A DNA stretch of 64,000 nt, taken from the NCBI RefSeq assembly GCF_900142925.1, contig NZ_FRCN01000006.1, positions 372,001-436,000 on the forward strand, in the 5' to 3' direction. The notes under the pieces are model-generated. The model was not told where the DNA came from, searched no databases, and saw nothing but the letters and a program-made list of their open reading frames with translations. The translations under genes and the position numbers were made by a program. This DNA is from Chitinophaga sp. CF418 (GTDB lineage: Bacteria; Bacteroidota; Bacteroidia; Chitinophagales; Chitinophagaceae). Positions 1 through 9,166 of the stretch are shown here, in pieces; positions within the stretch are counted from its first letter, which is position 1; the number at the start of each line of letters is the position of its first letter.

Positions 1-97
1 TCAGTATAGCAGACTTTGAAGGCTCGAAGCCCCACATCTCCTGCTTTTCAACAAAAGCAGATTCCCAAAATTCTGGTCCTTCAGGTTTATTTTCCAT
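1..97 (-). CDS. SAM-dependent methyltransferase, N-terminal fragment (cut by window edge)
   Basis: Only the first 32 codons are inside the window, starting at the ATG read from 97 and open to base 1. The peptide begins MENKPEGPEFWESAFVEK and continues with a QEMWGFEPS stretch. This resembles the start of small class I SAM-dependent methyltransferases of Bacteroidota, where a W-E-x-x-F/Y segment precedes the Rossmann fold. The AdoMet-binding motifs themselves lie outside the window, so the call rests on resemblance of the N-terminus alone. Confidence 0.5.
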   Translation of the reverse strand, partial: MENKPEGPEFWESAFVEKQEMWGFEPSKSAIL

Positions 98-215
98 AAC
101 ACTGTTTTAAGGCGATAAAGTTACATTATTTGATAAGTAACAGGTAAAGCGCAATGTCATATTTAAAATAAACATCCATTACTTAAGAACAACAGCAATT
201 CCACTAATCGTCCTC

Positions 216-1865
216 CTAGAACTTTACCCAGGCAATACACGCTTTCTTCTCCTCCCCTTTCCGCGTGATCATGATTGTTGCATAAGTAGATTTCTTTTCA
301 TCATAATCAGACGCCCCCAGCATACAATAGTATCCTTTGAAGGTTTCAGGCGTACCAAACAGGAACAGTCTTTCCTGGTTGCCATCGGTACATCTGTAAC
401 AAACAGTGTTGGCTTCTGTAAGATATCTCAGCGGCTTTTTATCCTGGTAGGTACCACCCTGATCAAGGTATGCGAGATAGTCATTGAAGATAATATAAGT
501 GGCTTTGGGTGCTGGCAGATATTCATATGACAGATAAGGCGTCGTATTCAATACCTGTATCCTGTTACGGAAGATCCACTGTCCTTTCTGCTTACGATGA
601 AAGTATAAGGGTTCATAAGTACCATTGGCTATCTGCATTTTTACCAATGCGTAACCGGATTGCTCATGACCGCCGGCATCTATGCGGCTCACGCCAATAT
701 CGTTCATATTGGTATGGTTCTTATTCCATGAATTACTGCCGGCAGTTGAAAACTGGTCCATGGTTTCCAGGAGTACGGTGCTACTGCCATCTTCATGCGT
801 GATCAATGCCTGCGGCTGGCCCGTATAAGCACCGGTATATTTCATCTTCTGCTGCGCAAAGGCGGTGACTTTATCTGTTGTCAGCGTCTGGCTGGTTTTA
901 AATGCCAGCGTACCTGCGTCCAGGTAGTTCATATAACTGGCGGGTACTGCGGTTTTAGCAGATTGATTATTGGTGGTGGTCAGCAATACCTGCAGGCCGT
1001 TCACAGCAGATGCATATTGTATAGAAGCATGAACGTCCGTAAAGTTGGCCGTATATGGCAACACGGTATGTGTAAAACTGCTGTCATTCTTACCAATGGC
1101 AGATATCACCACCAGGGCGCTGGTATCTTTCAGGCTTCTGCGGGCGCTAAGTTCCACCGTGGCCAGGTATATTTTCTCGCCTCCCTGTACGGCCATGTCC
1201 ATATAACCCAGGTAAGGATAGTCATTTTCAGAAACAGTATAAAAGCTGCGCCTGATCAGCTGATGTTCCGGCGTAAAGTGAAGTATCTGTACCCTTTCTG
1301 CAGCTGATTCTTTGCGCTGTAATTCTCCTCCCGCAAAAGATGCCACAGCATAGTATCCGCTGTTGGGGTCTTTGGAAACATAGAAATCATGTGAAGCAAA
1401 ATTCTCCTGCACCATTACATCCCTGTGCAATACAGTAGGCAGTTCGCCCAGCTTGTCTTCCTGCATTAGTTTGCCACTGTTGCCATCCAGGACCAGGCGA
1501 TACAGGTTCGGCTTGAACTTTACAAGCTGCTGCAGGAAGATCACCACCTGGTTATTGATAGCATAAATACCGTCAATTTCTGTATCATTCAGATTGGAGG
1601 CATCCCATAGCTTCCCCCTGATCACTTCTGTGGCGGTAATTGAATGCTGCTCGTTATAAATATTCGTTATGATCCCCTGTTTCTTGTCAAAATGCAGGTA
1701 ACAGGTATTTCCACCGGGCAGTAGCACGATTTTGTCAAAACCCTCTCCGGGCTCGGGAAACGTGGGACTAAGCTGTACTGATGGTGCGGGTGTGGGTGTT
1801 TGTGCAAAAGAGTGGCTGGTGAATAGCAGGAAAAACAGGCCCATGCCCGTCCGGAAATATTTCAT
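216..1865 (-). CDS. Secreted protein of unknown function
   Basis: A 549-residue protein with a clear Sec signal peptide (MKYFRTGMGLFFLLFTSHSFAQ, cleavage after about residue 22) followed by a short Pro/Thr-rich linker. The rest is a long, beta-rich sequence without a motif I recognise; the spread of short hydrophobic strands and aromatic residues would fit a propeller-like or other all-beta fold, but this is inference. Two cysteines near residue 490 (YRCTDG context) could pair. It is divergent from the M1 peptidase gene, with about 150 bp between the two starts. Likely periplasmic or surface-located. No function is assigned. Confidence 0.75.
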   Translation of the reverse strand: MKYFRTGMGLFFLLFTSHSFAQTPTPAPSVQLSPTFPEPGEGFDKIVLLPGGNTCYLHFDKKQGIITNIYNEQHSITATEVIRGKLWDASNLNDTEIDGIYAINNQVVIFLQQLVKFKPNLYRLVLDGNSGKLMQEDKLGELPTVLHRDVMVQENFASHDFYVSKDPNSGYYAVASFAGGELQRKESAAERVQILHFTPEHQLIRRSFYTVSENDYPYLGYMDMAVQGGEKIYLATVELSARRSLKDTSALVVISAIGKNDSSFTHTVLPYTANFTDVHASIQYASAVNGLQVLLTTTNNQSAKTAVPASYMNYLDAGTLAFKTSQTLTTDKVTAFAQQKMKYTGAYTGQPQALITHEDGSSTVLLETMDQFSTAGSNSWNKNHTNMNDIGVSRIDAGGHEQSGYALVKMQIANGTYEPLYFHRKQKGQWIFRNRIQVLNTTPYLSYEYLPAPKATYIIFNDYLAYLDQGGTYQDKKPLRYLTEANTVCYRCTDGNQERLFLFGTPETFKGYYCMLGASDYDEKKSTYATIMITRKGEEKKACIAWVKF

Positions 1866-2017
1866 AGGTTAAAGTATGTCGTTCTGATAGTAAAGATATA
1901 ATATTTTTCAAATGTGTGCCTGACTGCTAGACAAATTGCAGTATACTTTGTGCTTTTTCCCCTATTTGCTTGACGGGCTTTTCTTATATTTATGGCTATT
2001 TCCAAACTGAAACACTA

Positions 2018-4615
2018 ATGACAATCAACAAAATCCTGCTCTGCTCCGGTTTTCTGCTGGCAAGTTTTGTCCATGCGGCAATAGGACAGACGGCTACTTC
2101 AAAGTATGACCAGCATGAGGCCTTTAGTCCCCTGTTTTATCCTACCAACGGTAATGAGTATCGCAGCGCTTCCGGCGCCCCCGGTCACAAATACTGGCAG
2201 AACAGGGCAGACTATGCCATCAGCGCTGTTCTGGATACCGCCACTCATCGTATCAGTGGTGCTGTAACTATCACATACAAAAACAGCAGTCCTGATAAAC
2301 TGCCTTTCCTCTGGCTGCAGCTCGATCAGAACATCTACCGGGAAGATTCCCGTGGCGCCGCAACCACCGTTGTAACAGGCGGCCGTTTTGCCAACCGTTC
2401 CTTCACAGAAGGCTATAACATCAAGGCAGTAAACGTAGTAATCAACGGTAAAAAAACAGCGGTAAAATATAACATCACCGATACCCGTATGCAACTGATC
2501 CTGCCGGAAGCACTCAAAGCAGATGGCGCCGTTGCAAAGATCTATGTAGACTATGCATATGAGGTACCACAATACGGCACTGACCGTACCGGCCGTCTGA
2601 ATACCCGTTACGGCTGGATATATGAAGTTGCACAGTGGTATCCCCGTATGGAAGTGTACGACGATGTACTGGGCTGGAACTCTATTCCTTATCAGGGCGC
2701 TTCGGAGTTCTACCTGGAATATGGCGACTTCGATTATACCATTACCGCTCCTGCCGGTATGATAGTAGCTGGTTCCGGTCAGCTGCAGAATGAGTCTCAG
2801 GTGCTCACTGCCAAACAACAGGCCCAGCTGGCAAAAGCGCGTAACAGCGATCAGACAGTTATGATCAGGGACAGTGCAGATGTTGCATCAGCACAACCAA
2901 AAAGCGGTATGCTCTCCTGGCATTTTATCTGTAAAAATGCACGTGACGTTGCCTGGGCAGCTTCTACTGCATTTGTATGGGATGCAGCCCGTATTAACCT
3001 CCCAAGTGGTAAAAAGGCACTGGCGCAGTCTATATATCCAATAGAAAGCATCATGGCTCCTAACGGCTGGGCAAGATCTACAGAATTCGTAAAAGGTTGT
3101 ATAGAGATCTACTCTAAACAATGGTTTGAATATACCTATCCCGTAGCCACCAATGTGGCAGGTATTGTGGGTGGTATGGAATATCCCGGTATCGTATTCT
3201 GCTCCCACAGAAGCACCGGCGGTGGATTGTGGGGTGTAACCGATCATGAATTCGGTCACAACTGGTTCCCGATGATCGTAGGCTCCAACGAAAGGAAATA
3301 CGCCTGGATGGATGAAGGCTTTAATACTTTCATCAACGATGGTTCCGGTAAAGTGTTTAACAATGGTGAGTTTTACCAGAAACAACAGGGACAATCAATG
3401 GGCCGCGCAATGAGCGGAGATCCTATCATGACCACTCCTGATGTTATCCAGAGCAGCTACCTGGGCATTGCCGCTTATTATAAGCCAGCTATGGGACTGG
3501 GTATACTGCGCGACTATATTCTTGGTAAAGAACGTTTTGAATATGCCTTCCGCACTTACATAGATCGCTGGGCATTTAAACATCCTACTCCATGGGATTT
3601 CTTCCGTACTATGGAAAATGTATCGGGTGAAGATCTGAGCTGGTTCTGGAGAGGCTGGTTCCTGAACAGCTGGAAGCTGGACCAGTCAGTAAAAGACGTG
3701 AAGTACGTAAGCAACGATCCTGCGAAAGGCGCATTGATCACCGTAGAGAATCTCGAACAGATGGCGCTCCCGGTAGTTCTTGCCATCACCGATAGCAAAG
3801 GCAAGACCGACACGGTTAAACTACCTGCTGAGATCTGGCAGCGTGGCGCTACCTGGACCTTCAAACATAATTCAGATTCCAGGATCACAAAAGTGGTGAT
3901 AGATCCTGACAAGGCTTTCCCCGATGTTGATCCTTCCAACAATACCTGGGCCGGTGGTTCAAAGAAAGTACCCGCAAATGTTAGCGCAAAAGACGTTTTT
4001 AACAAGTACCTGCAGGCTATCGGCGGTATCGACAAGGTAAACGCCATCAAAGATCAGACAATCACTGCTACCGGTTCCGTTCAGGGTACTGAGATCAAGA
4101 TGACAAAGAAATTCAAATCTCCCGACAAGTTCCTGCTGGATGTATTCATTCCCATGATGAATGTACACGCTACTAAGCTGGTCGTAAACGGAGATAGCGT
4201 TTCCGCCATTCAGATGGGCACCCCTACACCCGTGGACGCTGCATCCAAAGAACGTATCAAAGCTAACCTGGCGCTGATACCAGAAGTAGACTATCTGAAG
4301 GATGGCGTTGAGATACACTTGTCGCCCAACATCGTAACCGATGACAACGGTAAAGACACTTATCTCATCACTGTAAAAGAAGACGAGAATTTGGTGACAG
4401 AGCTTTATTATGATGTTGCTACAGGCTTCCTGGTGAAGAAAATAAGCCGTAGCGGAGAAGAGGAAACCGGCGCCATTGAAACCAGTGATTACCGGGAGGT
4501 AAATGGTGTAAAATTCCCTTTCCTGCTGAAGAATAACATCGGTGGACAACAAATCGATTTTAAGGTTGACGAGATCAAAATAAACAGTGGTCTTACAGAT
4601 ACTGATTTTAAATAA
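2018..4615 (+). CDS. Secreted M1-family zinc metallopeptidase
   Basis: An 865-residue aminopeptidase-like protein. I chose the ATG at 2018 rather than an upstream one at 1970 because it starts directly with a signal peptide (MTINKILLCSGFLLASFVHA). The M1 catalytic site is visible: the exopeptidase-type GGMEYPG motif at about 385-391, the zinc site HEFGH at 410-414, and the third ligand Glu at about 433 in WMDEGF, which gives the standard HExxH-x18-E spacing. After the peptidase and a beta domain, from about residue 650, comes an extra region (KYLQAIGGIDKVNAIKD onward) resembling the LolA-like or outer-membrane lipoprotein-sorting fold seen at the C-terminus of some Bacteroidota peptidases. 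It probably acts on peptides in the periplasm or at the cell surface. A strong terminator follows. Confidence 0.9.
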   Translation: MTINKILLCSGFLLASFVHAAIGQTATSKYDQHEAFSPLFYPTNGNEYRSASGAPGHKYWQNRADYAISAVLDTATHRISGAVTITYKNSSPDKLPFLWLQLDQNIYREDSRGAATTVVTGGRFANRSFTEGYNIKAVNVVINGKKTAVKYNITDTRMQLILPEALKADGAVAKIYVDYAYEVPQYGTDRTGRLNTRYGWIYEVAQWYPRMEVYDDVLGWNSIPYQGASEFYLEYGDFDYTITAPAGMIVAGSGQLQNESQVLTAKQQAQLAKARNSDQTVMIRDSADVASAQPKSGMLSWHFICKNARDVAWAASTAFVWDAARINLPSGKKALAQSIYPIESIMAPNGWARSTEFVKGCIEIYSKQWFEYTYPVATNVAGIVGGMEYPGIVFCSHRSTGGGLWGVTDHEFGHNWFPMIVGSNERKYAWMDEGFNTFINDGSGKVFNNGEFYQKQQGQSMGRAMSGDPIMTTPDVIQSSYLGIAAYYKPAMGLGILRDYILGKERFEYAFRTYIDRWAFKHPTPWDFFRTMENVSGEDLSWFWRGWFLNSWKLDQSVKDVKYVSNDPAKGALITVENLEQMALPVVLAITDSKGKTDTVKLPAEIWQRGATWTFKHNSDSRITKVVIDPDKAFPDVDPSNNTWAGGSKKVPANVSAKDVFNKYLQAIGGIDKVNAIKDQTITATGSVQGTEIKMTKKFKSPDKFLLDVFIPMMNVHATKLVVNGDSVSAIQMGTPTPVDAASKERIKANLALIPEVDYLKDGVEIHLSPNIVTDDNGKDTYLITVKEDENLVTELYYDVATGFLVKKISRSGEEETGAIETSDYREVNGVKFPFLLKNNIGGQQIDFKVDEIKINSGLTDTDFK

Positions 4616-4640
4616 CGTATACAGAAAAGATTATTTGTTG

Positions 4641-4709
4641 AAGGAGAAGCCCTTCTGTTGGTAAGTACTTATTATCAGCAGAAGGGCTTCTCCTTTGGCT
4701 TTTTTTGTC
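4641..4709 (+). terminator. Rho-independent terminator after the M1 peptidase gene
   Basis: A 17-bp perfect stem (4641-4657 against 4679-4695) encloses a loop of about 21 bases. It is followed by a T-rich stretch ending in seven Ts at about 4701-4707. Confidence 0.9.
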
Positions 4710-4831
4710 GGTAATTATTTATATTGTGGATTATTACTCGAACATAACTAAACAGGACAACTTTTATATCATAACAGACCTATAACAACACTAACAAACC
4801 CCGGAAGCAATTCCAGTAAACCCGAACGCGA

Positions 4832-6604
4832 ATGATGATAAAGGGGATATTTCGAGCAATTACCCTGATTGGTGCAGATACCCTTGATTTAAATGAAAGG
4901 AGCAGGATCATTAAAGTAAATATTCTCGCCATAATCACCGGTGTAATGGCATTATTCTTTGGGACATTCTTCTATATTGTCTCAGGAAAGCTTGGTCTTT
5001 TCCTCGGCACCTTCGTGGAAGGATCTGCCTGTTTCTACGTTATATTCCTGAACAAAAAGAGGAAGTACGACATAGCCGCATTCTATCTGCAGATGATCCA
5101 CAATGCTGCCACATTCTACTTTGGCTGTTTATTATCGGATGTCGTCGAAGCCAGCCTCCTCGCTATTTTCCTCATAGGCACATCCCTGCTTATTGTAAAA
5201 GACAAAATGTTCCGCACCACCTGTATTGTGATAGCAATGATCACACTGGTTATGCTGGAAATGAACAGGGTGACGGGCATTATTCCACCATATGACTTTA
5301 CACCATTGAGCAGGATCGTCATCCACTATTCCGCTATCCTCGTTATTGTATTTCTGAACATTCTCATCATCATGTTCTATGTAAAACATAATGATGAATT
5401 ACTCAGCGCACAGAAAGAGCACAGTGAGAACCTTGAACAACAGGTGCAGATCAGAACTGCCGAACTGGAAAAGGCCAATAACTATAAAAGCGTTTTCCTC
5501 CGGGAAACTAATCATGAGATTCGCGTACCGCTGAATGCCATTTATTCCATCAGCCAGTTATTACTGATGGATGCAAAGAAGAATAATGATACGGCCTATG
5601 TAAAACAGGCCGAGCACCTCTGCGCCGCCAGTCATCATGCGCTGGATGTGATCAATAACGTGCTGGAATTGTCGAGGATAGAAGCCGGTAAGTTGCATGA
5701 GGTACACAATGAAGCCTTTGCAATAAGAAGCCTGCTGGACAATATCGCAGATACCGGTCAATACATCGCCAAAACCAAGGGCGTCCGTATCGTACTGAAC
5801 TATAACAAACGAAAACTCCCTACGCTCCTGGTAACTGATAAAGTAAAGCTCACCCAGATCATCAACAACCTGCTGTTCAATGCAGTAAAATTCACGGCAG
5901 ATAACAGTACCATCACCTTATCTGCGCTCGTGGAAAATGATACCTGCAGTATCAAAGTAAAAGATCAGGGAGAGGGCATCAGCCAGGATAAGATAGCCCC
6001 TATCTTCGACCCTTTCATTACCGGATGGAACAGCTTTTCCGGTGGTACCGGCCTGGGGCTGCACATTGCCCGGCACCTGGCTAATCTGCTGGGAGGTAAT
6101 ATTACAGTAGAGAGCGTGGTAGGAAAAGGAACTGAATTCAGTTTCACTTTCCCTCTGCAGGCTTGTGCAGTTCCTGTTGCTCAGGAAGAGGTACCGGAAG
6201 TACGCATGGACGAGTCTCCTTATTCCGGAGTGAAGGTATTGGTCATAGAAGACGACGATATGAGCCGGATCTATCTGGCGCAGTACCTGCGCCGGCTGGG
6301 ATGTGAATTGGAATCCTGCAGTACCGGCGCAGACACGATAGAATTATTGCACCATTACACGCCTGATATTATCCTGGCAGACAGGCATTTACCCGATATG
6401 GAAGCCGGAGAGATCCTGGCCTATGTAAGAAGCACCCCTATGCTCAGAAGAGTACCTGTGATTGTCATTTCAGGCGATGTTTTCGAAGAAGACAGGATCG
6501 CCACTATTGAGGCGGGAGCCGCTGCCTATCTGATCAAACCGGTCGATTTTAAACTGTTGAATGTTGCCCTCAAACAATGCCTGAATAGCCCGGCATTGTT
6601 ATAA
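4832..6604 (+). CDS. Membrane hybrid sensor histidine kinase with receiver domain
   Basis: A 590-residue protein with about six hydrophobic segments in residues 29-183, then a short coiled coil (190-215). The dimerisation/phosphoacceptor domain has the H-box NHEIRVPLNAI with His228. The HATPase domain has the N-box NNLLFNAVKF and the G-boxes DQGEGIS and GTGLGLHIA. From about residue 465 a receiver domain follows, with an acidic pocket (VIEDDD), a phosphoacceptor Asp in LADRHLPDME and a late Lys in IKPVD. There is no HPt or output domain and no adjacent response regulator, so phosphate probably passes to a partner encoded elsewhere. The membrane part has no large periplasmic loop and may sense a membrane or small-molecule signal. 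A second ATG lies one codon downstream. Confidence 0.92.
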   Translation: MMIKGIFRAITLIGADTLDLNERSRIIKVNILAIITGVMALFFGTFFYIVSGKLGLFLGTFVEGSACFYVIFLNKKRKYDIAAFYLQMIHNAATFYFGCLLSDVVEASLLAIFLIGTSLLIVKDKMFRTTCIVIAMITLVMLEMNRVTGIIPPYDFTPLSRIVIHYSAILVIVFLNILIIMFYVKHNDELLSAQKEHSENLEQQVQIRTAELEKANNYKSVFLRETNHEIRVPLNAIYSISQLLLMDAKKNNDTAYVKQAEHLCAASHHALDVINNVLELSRIEAGKLHEVHNEAFAIRSLLDNIADTGQYIAKTKGVRIVLNYNKRKLPTLLVTDKVKLTQIINNLLFNAVKFTADNSTITLSALVENDTCSIKVKDQGEGISQDKIAPIFDPFITGWNSFSGGTGLGLHIARHLANLLGGNITVESVVGKGTEFSFTFPLQACAVPVAQEEVPEVRMDESPYSGVKVLVIEDDDMSRIYLAQYLRRLGCELESCSTGADTIELLHHYTPDIILADRHLPDMEAGEILAYVRSTPMLRRVPVIVISGDVFEEDRIATIEAGAAAYLIKPVDFKLLNVALKQCLNSPALL

Positions 6605-6759
6605 TCTTTCTTTCCTCTTGTTCCTGACCACCCTGGTACAGGCCGCATCACTACTCATCTTCCTGACTCTCGCGCCATTTGACTGCGATTATATCGCGTC
6701 ATCACAGTACATTTTTGTCTGAATTAGTTTTTCTCCTCTCACTTTTAAACCCAATTTTT

Positions 6760-7734
6760 ATGCAACCAATTAACGTTCCGTTACTCAATTGCCCGTTTGA
6801 GGCAAAGATCAGCCCTTTTGTGTCTGAAATTGACCGGCACACTTCTTCATGGCTAAAGGAATTCGATCTGCTGCAATCCGACGAGGCGTACGACCGCTTC
6901 CGTAAGTACAAATTTGCCTGGATGACAGCACGTACCTATCCGGACGCTGACCTGGAGTTCCTGTGCACGGCCAATGATCTGAACACCTGGCTGTTCGTAC
7001 TGGACGATCTGCTGGACCATGTTACGCCAGAAACCGCAGGGTACCGGGAACAGGGTTATCTGCAACAGGTCATTACAGACTTTGTCAATGTGCTGCGGTA
7101 TGACAAATTTGTCGGCCGGGACACCAATCCCGTGCTGGCAGCCCTCAGTGATTTCTGGAATAACATGCGGCAGCTAAGTACTGTATCATGGCAATGCCAG
7201 TTTACACTGAGCCTCAAAGCAACCTTTGAAGCCGCCGTCTGGGAAGCAGAAAATGCGAAACAGCAGAGACATCCTTCCGTTTTCCAGTACATGCAGATGC
7301 GTCCTTTCTTTAGCGGCGCCAACCTGGGTACAGATATGCTGGAAGTAGCGGCACAGACCTACCTCCCTATTTTCGTGCTGCAGAATGAGCAGTTCCAGAA
7401 ACTGGTTGACCTTGCACGACGGGCGGTATGCTGGGCCAATGATCTGTTCTCACTGTCTAAAGAACTGGCCCATGGAGATGATCACAATCTCGTAGTGGTG
7501 ATTGAACATGAACAGCAGATCAGCCTTGAGGAAGCCATCGCTGAAACAGCCGCTATCCATAACCGGGAAATAGCGCTTTTCAATGAACTGAGAACTCAGC
7601 TGCCTTCCTTCGGCCCACACATTGACTATGCCATCCAGCGCCACCTGGATGCATTAGGTACGATGGTAAGAGGATTCATGGACTGGTCTATTTATGACAC
7701 CGCCAGGTATGAATTCAATTACATGGCCGAATAA
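6760..7734 (+). CDS. Class I terpene synthase (terpene cyclase)
   Basis: A 324-residue protein of the bacterial terpene synthase family. It would ionise a linear isoprenyl diphosphate and cyclise it in the cytoplasm. All hallmarks are present at canonical spacing: the Asp-rich Mg site DDLLD (82-86), the pyrophosphate-sensor Arg181 in MRPFFSG, the NSE triad NDLFSLSKE (227-235), and the C-terminal RY pair (316-317). The ATG at 6760 is preferred over a possible start at 6679 because known family members begin close to the PFEAKISP-type motif. No prenyltransferase, P450 or methyltransferase is adjacent, so product size and structure cannot be read from context. Related enzymes are known in Chitinophaga, including a diterpene cyclase of C. 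pinensis, but I cannot say this is its orthologue. A hairpin terminator follows. Confidence 0.93.
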   Translation: MQPINVPLLNCPFEAKISPFVSEIDRHTSSWLKEFDLLQSDEAYDRFRKYKFAWMTARTYPDADLEFLCTANDLNTWLFVLDDLLDHVTPETAGYREQGYLQQVITDFVNVLRYDKFVGRDTNPVLAALSDFWNNMRQLSTVSWQCQFTLSLKATFEAAVWEAENAKQQRHPSVFQYMQMRPFFSGANLGTDMLEVAAQTYLPIFVLQNEQFQKLVDLARRAVCWANDLFSLSKELAHGDDHNLVVVIEHEQQISLEEAIAETAAIHNREIALFNELRTQLPSFGPHIDYAIQRHLDALGTMVRGFMDWSIYDTARYEFNYMAE

Positions 7735-7747
7735 AGCCATTCTCTGG

Positions 7748-7785
7748 CCTGGCAGGAGCCTTTTCCTGCCAGGTACTTCTTTGTC
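7748..7785 (+). terminator. Hairpin after the terpene synthase gene
   Basis: A 9-bp perfect stem, 7748-7756 against 7765-7773, with an 8-base loop. Only a loose T-rich tail follows (acttctttgt). Confidence 0.6.
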
Positions 7786-8064
7786 ATTCACCCGTCTGCA
7801 ACTATCCAGCCTATTGCATTGACACTCATTCATAGCAATTTGTTAACCTGACAAACGACTGATAATCAATATATTTGAAAAGTGTTCAGTTTCCGCTTGG
7901 TAATGTTTAATATAATTTTATATATTTAATGTCGTTGTAGTGCGGGAGTAGTAATGCCCCTCCCGGTGGAAAAACCTAATGCCCTGGTAGCCAAGCGTGA
8001 CAGATTGACCTGGTTTATTGAAAACTAAAGCCTGAATTTTAATCATATATATAATCCTGCTATC
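7786..8064. other. Intergenic DNA before the actin-like gene
   Basis: AT-rich leader of the cytoskeletal gene pair. An ATATA/TTTAATA-rich block at 7905-7932 precedes a short GC-rich inverted repeat (gggag at about 7943, ctccc at about 7963). No open frame of interest and no recognised RNA family. It probably holds the promoter of the downstream pair. Confidence 0.4.
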
Positions 8065-9120
8065 ATGAAAGTAACACCTATCAGCTTTCCGAGTGTTTTC
8101 GAAACTGCGTATGGTAACACAGAAAATTCCTCAAAAGATTTATTGAATGGACTGAAGATCAAAAAAGATGAAAACTGGTATATAGTTGGAAACCTGGCAA
8201 GACGTGGCGGGATCAACCCTGGTCGGGTCACCAATGCCGCCCCCCAGGAGGATGATTATGAGATCCTGTTCAAAGCGGGACTGGTGAATGTACTGGATAA
8301 GGTACAGCAGCCCTTGTCCATCACGATGGGTTTTCCTTTTTCCACTTATAATATCTATAAAAGCGCAGCTGAGAACTTTCTGAACAAGCGCCATTTCCTC
8401 ATAGAATACGATACCCATACTTTTAACAATAAAGGCGCCATCAAAAAAGGAATGCTGGACATCGAGCGGTATGAAGTGATTCCCGAGATCGTAGGTGGCA
8501 TTATCGGCCTGAAAAAGACCATCAGTGATCCTAAAACCGAGAACTTCATCGCTGTCAGCTTTGGTTTCGGTACCATTGAGGGCGGTATGGCAACCGCGGA
8601 TGGTCTCATTCACCGTACCTGCTTTAGTTCCCACGGTATTAAATATGCCATTAACAACCTGGCCCGTGAGCTGAACAAGCAGTACTACCTGGACATGAAA
8701 AATGAGCACCAGCTGGACGATGCTTTCATGAAAGGTTCTATCTTTACCAACAGGAAACGTATTGACCTGAAGGATGTCCGCAAGGCTTTATTGACCCAGT
8801 ACTACAAGGAAGTAGTATCTCCACTGATGAGAAACTACTTTACTGACCAGGACTTTGAAAACTGCAGCAAGATCTACCTGATGGGTGGAGGTGCATACTA
8901 CCGCGAACTGACTGATGCTTTTATGGAAGATTTCAAAGACTTCATTCCTGTGGAAGTAGCGCCGAATCCTGAAAATCTTGTAAGCATAGGCTATCTGTAC
9001 AACTCTTTGAGAATATCAGACGATAAACATCATCGCAGCGTAGGACTTGACCTGGGCAATGCATCCTCGATCATTTCTATTTTTGAAGAAGAAACTTTAT
9101 CTGCTGGCTCAAATCTGTGA
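8065..9120 (+). CDS. ParM/Alp-like actin-family ATPase, apparently circularly permuted
   Basis: A 351-residue protein of the actin-like (ASKHA) superfamily. In ParM- and Ta0583-type proteins the order is phosphate-1 hairpin, an I-x-FPS strand, phosphate-2, then the adenosine motif. Here residue 1 starts directly at the FPS strand (PISFPSVFE, 5-13). A WYIVGNLA segment follows (38-45), then a phosphate-2-like segment AVSFGFGTIEGG (163-174) and an adenosine motif IYLMGGGAYY (270-279). The phosphate-1-like hairpin SVGLDLGNASSIISIF comes last, at 325-340. The phosphate-2 segment lacks the usual acidic residue (DxG has become GFG). The upstream DNA does not encode a missing N-terminal hairpin. The bactofilin gene starts 46 bp downstream, which suggests a shared role in cell shape, division or positioning. 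Family membership is fairly sure; permutation is my reading of motif order. Confidence 0.8.
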   Translation: MKVTPISFPSVFETAYGNTENSSKDLLNGLKIKKDENWYIVGNLARRGGINPGRVTNAAPQEDDYEILFKAGLVNVLDKVQQPLSITMGFPFSTYNIYKSAAENFLNKRHFLIEYDTHTFNNKGAIKKGMLDIERYEVIPEIVGGIIGLKKTISDPKTENFIAVSFGFGTIEGGMATADGLIHRTCFSSHGIKYAINNLARELNKQYYLDMKNEHQLDDAFMKGSIFTNRKRIDLKDVRKALLTQYYKEVVSPLMRNYFTDQDFENCSKIYLMGGGAYYRELTDAFMEDFKDFIPVEVAPNPENLVSIGYLYNSLRISDDKHHRSVGLDLGNASSIISIFEEETLSAGSNL

Positions 9121-9166
9121 TGTGCTTCCCTTGAAAGACTTAATTAAAAGGGCTTTTGGAAAGGAC

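Noticed and set aside
8065..9120. A frameshift or mis-annotated start explaining the missing N-terminal hairpin of the actin-like protein
   Set aside because: No hairpin-like peptide is encoded upstream in any frame, and the complete hairpin is present in frame at the C-terminus.
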